The notes below the pieces were generated by a model. It searched no databases. It saw nothing but the letters and a program-made list of their open reading frames with translations, and was not told the DNA's origin. A stretch of DNA of 5,282 bases from Thermoprotei archaeon (GTDB taxonomy: Archaea > Thermoproteota > Thermoprotei_A > Sulfolobales > Ignisphaeraceae), in assembly GCA_003661905.1 (NCBI GenBank), contig QMXA01000101.1, positions 1-5,282 of the forward strand, written 5' to 3'. Made by a program: the position numbers and the translations under genes. Shown in pieces: positions 5,044 through 5,282 of the stretch (the first letter of the stretch is position 1; the number at the start of each line of letters is the position of its first letter).

Positions 5044-5282
5044 TTGAAGGAATTAGGAGATAAACTCTTAAGACTATGGAGAAGCTCTACCTAAATTCGA
5101 GAAGTCAGAACATTCTTAGAAGTACATGGAGATATTTACAACCTCTTAGATATAGCTGGAGCTTAATGATTATGTTAGGGAGTTTAGCTACAGATTCCTT
5201 TGCATTATCTGGAGATACTTATCGGTATGTGATGTATGTAAGTGCTGGTATAGATACTTATAGTGGATGGAGGTTCTATGGA
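5044..5282 (+). pseudogene. Coding-like stretch in three frames, probable decayed gene cut by the window edge
   Basis: Downstream of the transporter, protein-like text moves between plus-strand frames. From TTG 5044 one frame reads MKELGDKLLRLWRSST, meets TAA at 5092-5094, then continues IREVRTFLEVHGDIYNLLDIAGA to TAA 5164. The next frame takes over near 5162 with LNDYVREFSYRF. The third is open to the window end and from about 5205 reads SGDTYRYVMYVSAG and DTYSGWRFYG. Read together these look like one continuous protein with a nonsense change and two frame changes. The alternative is a real, intact partial gene in the third frame, open from ATG 5076 to 5282 (69 codons, MEKLYLNSRSQN at the start). 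Its first half looks less protein-like than the competing frame. No family is recognised, and neither reading has a clear ribosome binding site. Confidence 0.4.

Overview
The window reads as a piece of an AT-rich archaeal chromosome, most likely from a hyperthermophilic crenarchaeote (Thermoproteota). The signs are a PaREP1-family protein (a family concentrated in that phylum), a VapBC pair of crenarchaeal type, arginine and isoleucine codons dominated by AGG/AGA and ATA, TATA-box promoters close to start codons, GAGGTG-type ribosome binding sites, and frequent GTG and TTG starts. Genus-level placement is not possible from this sequence alone.

Layout. 1-123: no supportable gene. 124-770 (minus): a type II toxin-antitoxin operon, with an intact ribbon-helix-helix antitoxin vapB (537-770) overlapping by four bases a vapC PIN-domain toxin gene (124-540). 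The vapC gene is broken by two small frame changes. 771-994: a divergent control region with two dyad-symmetric sites that share TATTACAT, plus TATA boxes facing both ways. 995-1474 (plus): a PaREP1/HEPN-like protein. 1728-1931 (plus): a 4-oxalocrotonate tautomerase-like protein that keeps the N-terminal proline but lacks both catalytic arginines. 1932-2366: 435 bases without an intact gene, holding an AT-rich hairpin, a T-tract and short coding-like remnants on the minus strand. 2367-3584 (minus): a DUF362 protein with a C-terminal cysteine cluster resembling the iron-sulfur ligands of hydrogenase small subunits. 3585-3800: divergent intergenic region. 3801-5012 (plus): a 12-helix major facilitator transporter of the oxalate/formate or monocarboxylate type. 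5013-5282: coding-like text scattered over three plus-strand frames, probably a decayed gene running off the window.

How the genes fit together. The vapB/PaREP1 intergenic dyads suggest autoregulation by the orphaned antitoxin, possibly reaching the neighbouring PaREP1 gene. The other genes look like independent single-gene transcripts with no evident shared pathway. Gene decay recurs (vapC, two or more minus-strand remnants, the 3' end), which marks this as an eroding accessory region. No rRNA, tRNA, CRISPR array or intact insertion sequence was seen. I did not find a convincing new multi-gene system; the most notable items are the broken toxin beside an intact antitoxin with operator-like dyads, the DUF362 cysteine domain, and the arginine-less tautomerase.
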